Assembly: GCA_016707005.1 (NCBI GenBank)
Contig: JADJIQ010000001.1
Location: 618,001 to 682,000, forward strand
DNA length: 64,000 nucleotides
From: Ignavibacteria bacterium
Lineage (GTDB): Bacteria; Bacteroidota; Ignavibacteria; Kapaibacteriales; Kapaibacteriaceae
Direction of reading: 5' to 3'
Shown piece after piece: positions 18,253 to 27,256 of this stretch. The first letter of the stretch is position 1. The number at the start of each line of letters is the position of its first letter. The notes beneath the pieces were generated by a model. That model was not told the DNA's origin. It was given only the letters and a program-made list of their open reading frames with translations, and did not search any database. The position numbers and the translations under genes are program-made.

Positions 18253-19401
18253 ATGTCATTTTCTTCCGAAGCGTTCTTTTCCCTCAAAGCCACAGACCCG
18301 GCAAGCTCTGCACGTGCAGGTGTGGTTCACACTGATCACGGGGATATCCCAACTCCGGTCTTTATGCCGGTTGGTACGCAAGGGGCGGTGAAGGCTATGG
18401 ACCACCGGTCTCTGCGCGAACTGGATACGCCGATCATCCTTGGTAATACGTACCATCTTTACCTGCGACCAGGGGTGGAGACGCTTACGGCAATGGGTGG
18501 ACTCCACAAGTTCAGTACGTGGGAACGACCGATCCTTACCGACTCGGGAGGCTTTCAGGTCTTCTCCCTCCGTGAACTTCGCAAGATGAGCGAGGAAGGG
18601 GTGGAGTTCCGATCCCATCTGGATGGATCGAAACACTTGTTTACGGCCGAGAATGTTGTGGATACGCAGCGGGCCATCGGCAGTGATATCTTCATGGTCC
18701 TGGATGAATGCACGGCACACCCGGCCACCTATACCGAGGCGCGCACGTCCATGGAGCTCACCACGCGCTGGGCGCAACGTTCGCGGACGCATCATCTGGA
18801 GAGCCCCTTTCTCTACGGACATCGGCAGGCACAATTCGCTATCGGACAGGGGAGTACGTATGCCGACCTGCGACGCGGATGTATGGAAGAGCTTGTGGGG
18901 ATGGACTTTGAAGGCTATGCCATTGGCGGACTCAGCGTTGGGGAATCGGCCGAGGATATGTATGCCATGACAGAGGCTTCTACGGCGGTAATGCCCCCTC
19001 ACAAACCTCGATATCTCATGGGCGTGGGGACGCCCGAGAATATCCTGAGGGCGATCGACCTGGGGGTGGATATGTTCGACTGTGTGATGCCCACCAGGAA
19101 TGCGCGGAATGGGACGCTGTTTACTACGTCCGGACGGGTCAATATCAAGAATGCACGGTGGAAACAGTGCGACGAGCCCATCGACCTCCTGGTGGGGGCA
19201 GAAAGCAGTCAGAACTACAGCATGGCGTATCTTCGTCATCTTATCCACGCCGGAGAGATCCTGGGACTCATGCTGGTAATCATCCAGAACGTGGTTCTTT
19301 ATCTTTGGCTGGTAAAAACAGCTCGGGAGAAAATTCTCGAGGGCACATTCCGTCCTTGGGCTGCTGAGACCATTGAACGACTCAATCAACAACGATCATA
19401 A
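18253..19401 (+). CDS. tgt: tRNA-guanine transglycosylase family protein lacking the zinc site
   Basis: Exchanges guanine 34 for a 7-deazaguanine in GUN-anticodon tRNAs. 382 residues, normal length. Present: TDSGGFQVFSL (catalytic Asp), GYAIGGLSVGE, FDCVMPTRNARNG (nucleophile Asp). Missing: the C-x-C-x2-C zinc motif normally just before YLRHL, here LLVGAESSQNYSMAYLRHL, and the zinc His normally in IHNLxFYL, here IIQNVVLYLWL. The substrate loop reads FAIGQGSTY rather than the usual FGIVQGG. The frame is intact. The yajC neighbour is classic for tgt. It may be a zinc-independent or altered enzyme. Confidence 0.85.
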   Translation: MSFSSEAFFSLKATDPASSARAGVVHTDHGDIPTPVFMPVGTQGAVKAMDHRSLRELDTPIILGNTYHLYLRPGVETLTAMGGLHKFSTWERPILTDSGGFQVFSLRELRKMSEEGVEFRSHLDGSKHLFTAENVVDTQRAIGSDIFMVLDECTAHPATYTEARTSMELTTRWAQRSRTHHLESPFLYGHRQAQFAIGQGSTYADLRRGCMEELVGMDFEGYAIGGLSVGESAEDMYAMTEASTAVMPPHKPRYLMGVGTPENILRAIDLGVDMFDCVMPTRNARNGTLFTTSGRVNIKNARWKQCDEPIDLLVGAESSQNYSMAYLRHLIHAGEILGLMLVIIQNVVLYLWLVKTAREKILEGTFRPWAAETIERLNQQRS

Positions 19402-19425
19402 ACGACCTTTTCGAACGGAGAACCA

Positions 19426-19746
19426 ATGCTTGCACTCTTTCTGATGTCACCTGCCCCTGCCGGCGGTGCTGGTGGTGATACAACCGGACAACTCATTCAA
19501 ACAGTAGTGATGTTCGGTGCAGTGATCGCCATCTTCTACTTCATGATGATCCGTCCGCAGCAAAAGCGCGCCAAGGAACACCAGAAGTTGCTTGCCAGCA
19601 TCAAGAAGGGCGACGCCGTGGTTACTTCCAGCGGCATCCATGGAACGGTCTATGAGGTTGACGAAACCACCATCACCGTTACCATCGCTTCCAACACCAA
19701 CGTCAAGTTCGATAAGAGCTCCGTTGGCACCGTCGTAGCCAAATAA
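19426..19746 (+). CDS. yajC: Sec translocase accessory subunit YajC
   Basis: 106 residues with one N-terminal membrane helix (VVMFGAVIAIFYFMMI), then the family signature RPQQKRAKEHQKLLASIKKG and a small cytosolic domain (VVTSSGIHGTV). Partner of SecDF-YidC in protein export. Starts 24 bp after tgt with GGAG upstream; tgt-yajC is a conserved pair. secD and secF do not follow here. Confidence 0.93.
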   Translation: MLALFLMSPAPAGGAGGDTTGQLIQTVVMFGAVIAIFYFMMIRPQQKRAKEHQKLLASIKKGDAVVTSSGIHGTVYEVDETTITVTIASNTNVKFDKSSVGTVVAK

Positions 19747-19760
19747 CACGTCAACTCTCG

Positions 19761-20960
19761 ATGCTCGACTCAATCGAATCAGCGGTCAACGACCTCAAAG
19801 CCGGTAAGTGCATCATCGTTGTTGATGATGAAGACCGTGAGAACGAAGGTGATCTGATCTGTGCGGCAGAGCTATGCACGGAACAGAACATCAACTTCAT
19901 GGCCACAGAAGGTAGGGGGCTTATCTGCACCAGCCTTACGGAGGAACGCGCACGCGCGCTGGATCTTCCGCTCATGGTGAGCGATAACACTGCCCTGCAC
20001 GGCACTCGGTTCACGATCAGCATTGATTACGTGCATGGTACTGCCAGTGGAATTTCTGTGAGTGATCGTACGGCAACCGTGCGCGCTATGGCAGAAGATG
20101 CCGTGCGTCCGGAAGACTTCGCACGTCCGGGACACATCTTCCCCCTCATCGCTGTAGAAGGTGGTGTGCTGCGCAGAGCAGGGCATACCGAAGCAACGGT
20201 TGATCTGATGAAGCTTGCCGGACTCAAACCCGTTGGTGTGTTGTGCGAGATCCTCAAAGTCGATGGGTCAATGGCCCGCGTGCCGGATCTTCTGGAAATG
20301 GCAAAACACCACGATCTCAAGATGATCTCCGTGCAGGATCTCATTGCGTACCGACGCAAACATGAGACCCTTATACGCATGGTTGCCGAGGCAAAACTGC
20401 CAAGCGATCATGGTGATTTTGTGCTGCGCATCTATGAGAACAGTTTGGATGGCAAGGAGCATGTGGCCGTTATCAAGGGCGACATCACAACGCCCGAGCC
20501 CGTTCTTGTACGCGTCCACAGTGAATGCCTTACCGGGGATATCTTTGGGTCGCGCAGATGTGACTGCGGACCCCAGCTCCACGCCGCCCTCGACCAGATC
20601 GAGAAGGAAGGTCGCGGAGTTGTCCTCTACATGCGTCAAGAGGGAAGGGGCATCGGACTAGCCAATAAGATCAAGGCCTATGCCTTACAGGAACAGGGAA
20701 TGGACACCGTGGAGGCCAACACCCACCTCGGTTTTCCGCCTGATCCACGGGATTATGGAATTGGCGCGCAGATCTTGCACGACCTAGGTGTGCGGAAGAT
20801 GCGCTTGATGACCAATAATCCCAAGAAGCGTGTTGGTTTGCAGTCGCACGGACTCGAAGTAGTGGACCTTGTTTCCCTCGAAGTTCCGGCAACAGCAGAA
20901 AATCAGGGTTATCTTGAGACCAAACGCGACAAGATGGGGCACCTGCTCCGTCACCTCTAA
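19761..20960 (+). CDS. ribBA: Bifunctional DHBP synthase / GTP cyclohydrolase II
   Basis: Riboflavin synthesis from both ends: the N-terminal RibB domain makes 3,4-dihydroxy-2-butanone 4-phosphate from ribulose 5-phosphate, and the C-terminal RibA domain opens GTP. RibB marks: DDEDRENEGDL and HTEATVDLMKLAGL. RibA marks: HSECLTGDIFGSRRCDCG (three zinc Cys), MRQEGRGIGL, LTNNP-type MTNNPKK. 399 residues, the usual fusion length. It follows yajC by 14 bp and greA follows by 36 bp, so probably one transcript. Confidence 0.95.
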   Translation: MLDSIESAVNDLKAGKCIIVVDDEDRENEGDLICAAELCTEQNINFMATEGRGLICTSLTEERARALDLPLMVSDNTALHGTRFTISIDYVHGTASGISVSDRTATVRAMAEDAVRPEDFARPGHIFPLIAVEGGVLRRAGHTEATVDLMKLAGLKPVGVLCEILKVDGSMARVPDLLEMAKHHDLKMISVQDLIAYRRKHETLIRMVAEAKLPSDHGDFVLRIYENSLDGKEHVAVIKGDITTPEPVLVRVHSECLTGDIFGSRRCDCGPQLHAALDQIEKEGRGVVLYMRQEGRGIGLANKIKAYALQEQGMDTVEANTHLGFPPDPRDYGIGAQILHDLGVRKMRLMTNNPKKRVGLQSHGLEVVDLVSLEVPATAENQGYLETKRDKMGHLLRHL

Positions 20961-20996
20961 TCATACTTCCGAAATCGATCTCTTCAAGGTTCAGTC

Positions 20997-21473
20997 ATGG
21001 CCAGCGAATCCGTATACGTCACCAAAGAGTTCTTCCACGAACTGCAAGCAGAAGTCCACGAACTCAAAACCGTTGGACGCCGAGACATCGCCCAGAAGAT
21101 CGCCGATGCACGCGCGCACGGAGACCTTTCTGAGAACGCAGACTACGATGCAGCCAAGAACGCCCAAGAACTCCTCGAGATCCGCATCTCGCGCATACAG
21201 ACCATTCTCGGCAAAGCCCAGGTCATCAGCGCCAGTGACTTCCCGGACGACAAGGTCTACATTTTGAGTCGGGTTACCCTCCTCAACAAAAAGACCAAAC
21301 GCGAGATCGAATACCTCCTCGTATCCCCAGAAGAAGCCGACTTCGAAAAGGCCAAACTCTCCGTAACCAGCCCCCTCGGAAAAGCCCTCCTCGGCAAGGT
21401 TGTTGGTGACATCATCGAGACCAAGGTCCCGGCCGGTGTGATCCAGTATGAGGTGTTGAAGATCGGGAAATGA
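20997..21473 (+). CDS. greA: Transcript cleavage factor GreA
   Basis: 158 residues. An N-terminal coiled coil enters the RNA polymerase secondary channel; its acidic tip is GDLSENADYDAAK. A C-terminal FKBP-like domain ends VPAGVIQYEVLKI. It rescues backtracked polymerase by stimulating RNA cleavage. Last gene of the probable tgt-yajC-ribBA-greA unit. Confidence 0.95.
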   Translation: MASESVYVTKEFFHELQAEVHELKTVGRRDIAQKIADARAHGDLSENADYDAAKNAQELLEIRISRIQTILGKAQVISASDFPDDKVYILSRVTLLNKKTKREIEYLLVSPEEADFEKAKLSVTSPLGKALLGKVVGDIIETKVPAGVIQYEVLKIGK

Positions 21474-21602
21474 CGTTATGACTTTTATGACGGTATGACA
21501 ATCATGACGGTATGACGAAATGACGTCATGCCGAGCTGTGCGCCAAGCAAGAACTCTCCCCCCGTCCCCCTCCCTCACGCTTCGCTAGGGAGGGGGTGCC
21601 AG
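21474..21602 (+). repeat. TATGACGG array followed by CATGCCGAGC element and dyad element
   Basis: Units of GACGTTATGAC/GACGGTATGAC (21472-21530), a CATGCCGAGC element, then the dyad CCCCCTCCCT-N11-AGGGAGGGGG (21548-21600) with its AAGAACTC flank. The array is reversed relative to the arrays upstream of genes. From 21603 to 21759 only a GAGGA-type ribosome-binding region near 21750 stands out. Confidence 0.8.
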
Positions 21603-21759
21603 TACGTGTAGTCGGTCATAGTCCTTTATGCCCGTCATACTTGCAATGACTGATGCTAGTTTGCAGCCGTCGAAACAGGCGGGGACTCCATGGTAGTAGG
21701 GGGTAAGGGCTCTGCTACTCGATACGCTGACAGAGAGAAAACACGCACCGAGGACTCAC

Positions 21760-22638
21760 ATGGACATGTTGTCGACGATTACATGGAGAAAATGCTTGAC
21801 AGTTATTCTCTGTGCGCATGTTGGTATATGCAATTCCTTGATTGGATGCGCACCGCGTGAAAGCGAGAAAAAGGACCCGGAACTCATTGAGTCATCACAG
21901 CCACGGTCGAGCTATTACAAAAAAGACAGTACCGTCCATGAACATTTTGAGATTGAAGACAGTGGGGAAGGAACCATATCACATGTCGTCGTAGGCCACA
22001 AGTTCTTTGGCGACTCTATCTGGGTAACCATGAACGGGTCGGGTTTCGGGATCAGTGATGTGCGTGGTTACGATACTGCATATATTCTCAAGAATACGAT
22101 GCTCGTTGTTGAGGGTATACGGCCTCGATCAAGTGCAGCAGTTATTCGGGTCACGTATCTGTTCCGAGTTCTGAACGGAAAGCTTGTCCACAGCTCAATT
22201 CTTGAACGTCATGTAGAAGTGCTTGAGTTTTGGACGGGGACTTCCGAGTTTCGAGCTGGAGATATACGTGTTGGTCAGATGACATACGGAGGATTTACAT
22301 CCGATCTAACGATTTCGAAAGACTTGAGAACAATTCGGATACGGTACGTAGATACGAACTATCGTGTGAAAGAGGTAGGTGCGATACCACTTATCCGTCG
22401 CAGTAAATACAAACTGACGTACGATGAGAAAACCGGCGTCTACTTTACATCGATCCGTTCAGCGGAAGCGTTGCAACCGATGGAAGATGGTGAAGGTGAA
22501 CGTCTTCAATCAGATTTACTACCTAGAATGCAATATCTCGGAATGCATCGCCAGTATGCATATTATGGCTTGCGATGGTATGAAAAATGGTTCAGAGGCA
22601 AGTGGAGTCAGGTATCCCGAGTTCAGGTCATACCCTAA
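21760..22638 (+). CDS. Hypothetical lipoprotein
   Basis: 292 residues; ATG 21760 or 21766. The N-terminus carries a hydrophobic stretch ending in NSLIGC, a plausible lipobox, so probably membrane-anchored and periplasmic or surface. The body is beta-rich (GEGTISHVVVGHKFFGDS, SSAAVIRVTYLF). No known domain recognised. Stand-alone between repeat-filled spacers. Function unknown. Confidence 0.65.
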   Translation: MDMLSTITWRKCLTVILCAHVGICNSLIGCAPRESEKKDPELIESSQPRSSYYKKDSTVHEHFEIEDSGEGTISHVVVGHKFFGDSIWVTMNGSGFGISDVRGYDTAYILKNTMLVVEGIRPRSSAAVIRVTYLFRVLNGKLVHSSILERHVEVLEFWTGTSEFRAGDIRVGQMTYGGFTSDLTISKDLRTIRIRYVDTNYRVKEVGAIPLIRRSKYKLTYDEKTGVYFTSIRSAEALQPMEDGEGERLQSDLLPRMQYLGMHRQYAYYGLRWYEKWFRGKWSQVSRVQVIP

Positions 22639-22674
22639 GCATATGACGCGTTGGCAAATGACTCAATGACGTCC

Positions 22675-22725
22675 CCCTCGATCCTCCCTTCGGCAGGACA
22701 GGCTCCGCTCGGGGTGAGAATCGTG
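22675..22725 (+). repeat. TCCTCCCTTCGGCAGGACAG-type interspersed element
   Basis: A copy of the element with CCCTTCGGCAGGACAGGCTC, also seen at 24197-24240 and, altered, at 37541-37580. The rest of the spacer to 22849 shows nothing recognised. Confidence 0.7.
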
Positions 22726-22849
22726 AGTTGAAGTAGTGACAGTTGTGACGATTTGACGGTTAACTTGTGTGACAGGCTTTCCCCAACTAGCCCAAGCGTT
22801 CCGATGATCGTGACACGAAATGCCTAGCCCCTTTACCAGCACAGAAGCA

Positions 22850-24148
22850 ATGTGCACTCAGCTGCCTTTGTTGCGACTAGCCCTGCTCGCAGTTGTTGGA
22901 ATATTGTGCCAGATAACGACGATGGCGCAGTGGCAGCGTGCAGTGATCGTACGCCCGCAGTATCTGGATATCACGGAGATCCACATTGCAAATCCTACGG
23001 CTGTGTTTGCTGCGGGGGTTCGTGGTGATACTCTCGTTATTGCCCGTTCTTCTGACCGTGGTGCATCGTTCGCAATTGCCTACGAAGCGCCAGCGGACGG
23101 GGACGGAAGTGGCATTCAGACCATTGCTAGTGTCAATGACTCAATGCTTTTCGCATGTGGAGGCAATGTGTTCATTGCCTCACGTGATACTGGAAGGAGC
23201 TGGTCCGACGCTTCACCGCTCTTACCCGATTCAATACTGTCGCGATTAGGCACACAGTACAAATTGACTTCATCTGCATCATATCGGGGCGAATACACGG
23301 TCATTTCTGGTTACGTAGATGAAACCGAGTCGGTCTTTATCAAGTACTTTCCACGCACGGGTTCCTGGCAGTTGATTGATTCGCAACTCGCTTTTGACGG
23401 AATGACAGCACCGGGTGAAAATGTTGTTTACGCCCATGTGTGGGATCGAGACATCTTCAAGAGCACCGATTCAGGAACTACGTATTCTGACATTACGAAA
23501 TACCCATTCGATAGAGCTTTCGATATTTGTTTCCTTGATACTCTTATTGGAAAAGCAGCTGGCGGTTTGTTGCATTCAACTAGTGATGGAGGATCGACGT
23601 GGTCAAGTAAGGACGTGTGCAGGTTCGGTTGTTCATCCGTCGTGTTCGTCGACACATTGTACGGCTGGACTAGTGGTAGCAAAGCGCTACATCGTACAAC
23701 CGATGGAGGCCTGACATGGCAGGATCAATCTAGCTTCATTGATACTCGTCCTGAGGCTGCGAATCTGTGGAGAGCTACGCACTTGGCCGCTATTGACTCA
23801 AACAATGCGATCTTTGGTGGTAGTTACGGTCTTTGGGTAACCTTCAATGGAGGGGTAGGCACAACATCCGTAGATCCGAGCGGTGATCTAACGCACCTTA
23901 AAGGCCTACAACTCTCGCCGAATCCTGCCATTGACGACATTACAATAACAACACCAACGGCTTCCACTGGTCGTGTACTGATCGTTGATCAAGCAGGGCG
24001 TACTGTTTATGAACGTGTTGTAGAGTCCGCAAGTTCTAATGTTCATACGCTCCGAGTTTCAACTGATCAATTCCAGCGCGGCGTCTATCTGGTGCTGTTC
24101 CAATCCGCCGATGGAGTTGTGGCTGAGAAACTCCTTGTCTCGTGGTGA
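22850..24148 (+). CDS. T9SS-exported BNR propeller protein
   Basis: About 432 residues from ATG 22850, which gives signal peptide MCTQLPLLRLALLAVVGILC; an upstream in-frame ATG at 22820 is possible. Asp-box strands: RSSDRGASF, STDSGTTY, TSDGGSTW, TTDGGLTW. The sorting domain starts at LQLSPNPAIDDITITTP and ends RGVYLVLFQSADGVVAEKLLV. Surface protein of unknown ligand; not part of the 7.5-15.8 kb paralog family because its sorting domain differs. Confidence 0.83.
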   Translation: MCTQLPLLRLALLAVVGILCQITTMAQWQRAVIVRPQYLDITEIHIANPTAVFAAGVRGDTLVIARSSDRGASFAIAYEAPADGDGSGIQTIASVNDSMLFACGGNVFIASRDTGRSWSDASPLLPDSILSRLGTQYKLTSSASYRGEYTVISGYVDETESVFIKYFPRTGSWQLIDSQLAFDGMTAPGENVVYAHVWDRDIFKSTDSGTTYSDITKYPFDRAFDICFLDTLIGKAAGGLLHSTSDGGSTWSSKDVCRFGCSSVVFVDTLYGWTSGSKALHRTTDGGLTWQDQSSFIDTRPEAANLWRATHLAAIDSNNAIFGGSYGLWVTFNGGVGTTSVDPSGDLTHLKGLQLSPNPAIDDITITTPTASTGRVLIVDQAGRTVYERVVESASSNVHTLRVSTDQFQRGVYLVLFQSADGVVAEKLLVSW

Positions 24149-24189
24149 GGTGGGGGAGTAAGAAGAGACGTGGGACCTCGGGAAGAAAT

Positions 24190-24368
24190 GACGCCCCTCG
24201 ATCCTCCCTTCGGCAGGACAGGCTCCGCTCGGGGTGACGAACGCCTCTTCGCCCCTTCGCCCTTTCGCCTCTTAGCCCCTTCGCCCCTTCGCCCCTTCGC
24301 CCTTTCGCCCTTTCGCCCCTTCGCCCATTCGCCCCTTCGCCCCTTCGCCCTTTCGCCCCTTCGCCCTG
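24190..24368 (+). repeat. Interspersed element plus CGCCCCTT 8-bp array
   Basis: CCCTTCGGCAGGACAGGCTC element (24197-24240), then about 14 units of TTCGCCCC/TTCGCCCT (24245-24366). A sister array in the opposite orientation is at 54358-54440. Confidence 0.85.
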
Positions 24369-24371
24369 CCC

Positions 24372-25002
24372 CTACGGCATGCCGCGTCGTACCCACGTCT
24401 TCAACAGCTCCACCTCTCGTTCGCTTACGCGGGTTCGTCCCGGTGGCATGGGGACGTAGCCATCTTCGTGTTCTATGGTTTGCATGAAGTGACCGTTGAT
24501 GATCTCGTCCTTCACACGTGCGTGGGTTGTGAGGATGGGGCCGCTGCCGCTCACTTGTTTGATGTGACATCCAACGCAGTAGAGATCAACGATCCTCTTG
24601 ATGGAAGTTGTGTACGTTACTGTTGTTGTGTCGAGCGGGGATGTGCAGGCGCTGACAGAAGCCCCTTGATCGATCCATTGCGAGATGGTGTTGATGGTCT
24701 GTGAATCAAATGCAGGCCATGGTGGGAGGGGGCATGCGTACGGTGAGATCGGTTGAGGTGAGGAGCTTGATGAGTCGGCTCTGGGCGGGATCTCCGGGGA
24801 CAACGATGCCCGGACGTTGCAATACATCACCGGCGGGGTCGGCTTCGTCGTGACATCCGCTCTTTGCACAGCCGGCATCGATCACGGGCTGTACCTGGGT
24901 GGTAAAACAGACGTCTGTGGTTGGTGGCGGCGCACTCGTATCTTCACATGCAACGATGAGGAGGCAGAGAAGAAGAGGGAGTGATCGTTGAATTGCGGAC
25001 AT
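24372..25002 (-). pseudogene. Cytochrome c-like (PSCyt-type) lipoprotein, frameshifted
   Basis: Two overlapping frames read as one gene. Part 1 starts at ATG 25002 with lipobox LLLCLLIVAC, then a haem-type AGCAKSGCHDEADPAG, GIVVPGDPAQSRLIKLL and RMPPP, ending at a stop at 24706. Part 2, in another frame, continues TINTISQWIDQGA, then a second motif YCVGCH, MPPGRTRVSEREVELLKTWV, to 24372. This is the order of the planctomycete-type cytochrome c family. The shift lies around 24706-24760, near a C5 tract. Natural inactivation, sequencing error and programmed shift cannot be separated here. Confidence 0.72.
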
Positions 25003-25028
25003 CTGTGTCTCAAAAATCGCACCTATCG

Positions 25029-25036
25029 TATCTTCG
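25029..25036 (+). promoter_or_regulatory. Possible -7 element TATCTTCG
   Basis: One mismatch to TAnnTTTG, 26 nt before the GTG at 25062, inside the 59-bp divergent spacer shared with the cytochrome-like gene. Confidence 0.3.
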
Positions 25037-25061
25037 AACAACAGAATTCGACGGAGCGCAC

Positions 25062-26420
25062 GTGAAGACCCTTCTTGTTGGTATGGCGGTGATGTTCGCA
25101 GTGGCCCAATCCTGGGCACAAACACCGCCCCACGTATGGCGTCCGCTCATGCCCGGACTTGCCTATACCATCCGCATCAACCCGCTCGATAAGAACAAAC
25201 TCTACGTTGGCAATTGGTCGAACCAGCTCTATCGATCCTTTGATCAGGGTCGCACGTGGACGATCTCCGTTCTTGGTGATCTTGATGCCGGCAACCACCT
25301 CACAACGGTTCATGTGTGCAGAGCCGATACCAATGTGATCTTGGTAGGGGGCTATGTGATGGACGGAGTGATGCGTTCGGCGGATGGAGGACGGACATGG
25401 ACGCGGGTGTTGGCCGATAGTATGAACCGACGTATCTGGTTCATCAGCGAAGCCATCGTTGACGATCCGAATAACGTGACAACACTCTATGCCGTGCGTG
25501 GATCAACGATCAATGAAGTGTACAGGAGTCAGGACTGCGGAGAGACATGGGAGGTGATGGGTGTAGTGCCAAACACCATGACCACGAAACTGCACACCGT
25601 TGCTATCCGACGTGACAGTTCAAACATCCTCTTTGCCGGATGTCAGTCCGGGGTGATCGTCCGCTCCGATGATTCTGGTCGATCCTGGCGTCCAGTCCCT
25701 GTCAACGACCGCTTCGATCTCTACACCCCCGACGCTGAGATCCCCAAGATCGCCTTCTCACCACGCACGCCAAACCTTGGCTATGCCATCGTTACCATCA
25801 GTGACCCAAAGAACATCAAGGGCAACGGCGGAACCTTGCGCACAACTGATGGCGGCGCATCGTGGTATCGCATCGCTCATGAAGACACCAGTCTGTGGGC
25901 CGTAGAGTTCCAACCCGTGGGAGACAGAGAAGATGTGTGGGTAGGGGGCTTTCGGACATTTACGTTGCCAACGATCATCAAAGGCGACAGCATTGTCCGT
26001 CGCAGCACCGACGGCGGAGAGACATGGCTCAACTACGACGACGTACCATGGATCCCCGATGAGTTCGGCGATGTCTCCGCAAACATCTGGGTCATCAAAC
26101 ACGACTCGCTGTCAGGCCGCATGTACCTCTGCACCGAGTCGGGCCTCTTCCTCCTTGACGACGCCACCTCCGTATCGCCCCCTTCCGGAAATGATATGGG
26201 GCTTGACGTGCTCCCCACCGATGCCGGCATCCACGTCCGCCTCCGAGACGGCCGCGACTGCGACGTAGACGTCTACACCTACACCGGCGAACACATCGCA
26301 TCATCTACTCGCGCATGTGATCATCACATCGCGATCCCTCAGCGTGCAAGCTCCCGCTATCTCCTCATCCGCGTGATCCCCGTAACGGGCGAGGCGTTGT
26401 ATAGGGTGTGGAGGCGGTAG
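25062..26420 (+). CDS. Exported BNR propeller protein, probable T9SS client
   Basis: About 452 residues from GTG 25062 (GGAG 5 nt upstream), giving signal peptide VKTLLVGMAVMFAVAQSWAQ. Asp-box strands: SFDQGRTW, SADGGRTW, RSDDSGRSW, TTDGGASW, STDGGETW. The C-terminus (VDVYTYTGEHIASS to EALYRVWRR) resembles the beta-sandwich of sorting domains but lacks a clear SPNP motif, so T9SS targeting is less certain. Divergent from the broken cytochrome-like lipoprotein. Confidence 0.8.
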   Translation: MKTLLVGMAVMFAVAQSWAQTPPHVWRPLMPGLAYTIRINPLDKNKLYVGNWSNQLYRSFDQGRTWTISVLGDLDAGNHLTTVHVCRADTNVILVGGYVMDGVMRSADGGRTWTRVLADSMNRRIWFISEAIVDDPNNVTTLYAVRGSTINEVYRSQDCGETWEVMGVVPNTMTTKLHTVAIRRDSSNILFAGCQSGVIVRSDDSGRSWRPVPVNDRFDLYTPDAEIPKIAFSPRTPNLGYAIVTISDPKNIKGNGGTLRTTDGGASWYRIAHEDTSLWAVEFQPVGDREDVWVGGFRTFTLPTIIKGDSIVRRSTDGGETWLNYDDVPWIPDEFGDVSANIWVIKHDSLSGRMYLCTESGLFLLDDATSVSPPSGNDMGLDVLPTDAGIHVRLRDGRDCDVDVYTYTGEHIASSTRACDHHIAIPQRASSRYLLIRVIPVTGEALYRVWRR

Positions 26421-26545
26421 CGTCATGCCGAGCGAAGCGTCATGCCGAGCGTAGTCGAGGCACAGCGTCATGCCGAGCTACGCGCCACGCAAGAACTCTC
26501 CCCCCGTCCCCCTCCCTCACGCTTCGCTAGGGAGGGGGTGCCGGT
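26421..26545 (+). repeat. CATGCCGAGCG elements and dyad element
   Basis: Three consecutive CATGCCGAGC elements (26424-26490), then the dyad element AAGAACTC...CCCCCTCCCT...AGGGAGGGGG (26490-26543) and short TCATTAGTCATT units to 26590. Confidence 0.8.
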
Positions 26546-26595
26546 GCGTAAACTGTCATTAGTCATTTGTCATTAGTCATTGAGACACAGCGTCA

Positions 26596-26973
26596 TTAGA
26601 GTAAATGATCGATCTCGGCATAGATGAGATCGAGGAGTCGTTCACATATAGCGTCGAGATCAGTTAACACATCTGCGTTGCTGACTCTCACTGTGCAATA
26701 GCCGTGGGCAGCCAACTGAAAGTCGCGTTCGTCATCGCGCTCTTGCTGAATGGGAGAATGATGGGCTTCGCCATCAACTTCAATGATCAAACGAAGCTCA
26801 TGACAATAAAAGTCAGCGATCGAATCGCGGACCACATGCTGGCGTAGAAATTTAAAGCCACCAAGTCTCCGAGCGCGCAGCCTCTCCCAAAGCATCCGTT
26901 CGGCAGGCGTCATCTTCTTACGCATCTGCCGTGCGATCTTGATCATGTCGATCTGTTCGTAGGGGTTCCTCAT
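26596..26973 (-). CDS. DUF559 (VSR/restriction-endonuclease-like) protein
   Basis: 126 residues from ATG 26973; a GTG at 27000 is in frame. Family marks: ARQMRKKMTPAERMLWERLR, FLRQHVVRDSIADFYC, LIIEVDGEAHH. The D...E-x-D pattern matches the PD-(D/E)XK nuclease-like fold of DUF559 proteins, common standalone genes of uncertain role in bacteria. Flanked by repeats on both sides with no methylase neighbour, so a restriction role is not supported. Confidence 0.85.
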   Translation of the reverse strand: MRNPYEQIDMIKIARQMRKKMTPAERMLWERLRARRLGGFKFLRQHVVRDSIADFYCHELRLIIEVDGEAHHSPIQQERDDERDFQLAAHGYCTVRVSNADVLTDLDAICERLLDLIYAEIDHLL

Positions 26974-27056
26974 ACCCGCTACGTGCTTCCCAGCGATCAC
27001 AACGTGACATTCATTGCACTACAACAGCGCTCGCGAAACACTCACAATAGGCAACG

Positions 27057-27158
27057 GCACCCCCTCTCTAGCGAAGCGTGAGAGAGGGGGCAGGGGGGTG
27101 AGTTCTTGATATCCCTAGCGAAGCGTGAAAGAGGGGGCAGGGGGGGTGAGTTCTTGAC
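27057..27158 (-). repeat. Two copies of the dyad element in direct tandem
   Basis: CCCCCTCTCT...AGAGAGGGGG with the GTGAGTTCTTG flank at 27057-27108, and a truncated copy at 27110-27158 with a G8 run. Reverse orientation relative to the copy at 26490. Confidence 0.85.
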
Positions 27159-27159
27159 T

Positions 27160-27238
27160 AACGTCGGGCTTTAGCCCGATGTTGTGAGCCCCCTCGACTC
27201 CCATGCACGTATATTTCGGGCGAGGCATGGCCTCGCCC
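27160..27238. repeat. Two short hairpin elements
   Basis: CGGGCTTTAGCCCG at about 27165-27178, and GGGCGAGGC-ATG-GCCTCGCCC at 27218-27238 (perfect 9-bp stem). The second recurs inside the cyclase gene at 59382-59402, and the TTTAGCCCGA motif recurs near 37512. Confidence 0.75.
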
Positions 27239-27256
27239 TTACTAACTGGTGCATCT

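Noticed and set aside
18256..19392. 378-codon open frame opposite tgt
   Set aside because: Mirror of a conserved gene; no family motifs, and the Tgt frame is clearly the coding one.
24148..24570. Protein-coding frames with KGRRGE-like or PFRPFA-like repeats
   Set aside because: Translations of the 8-bp TTCGCCCC array.
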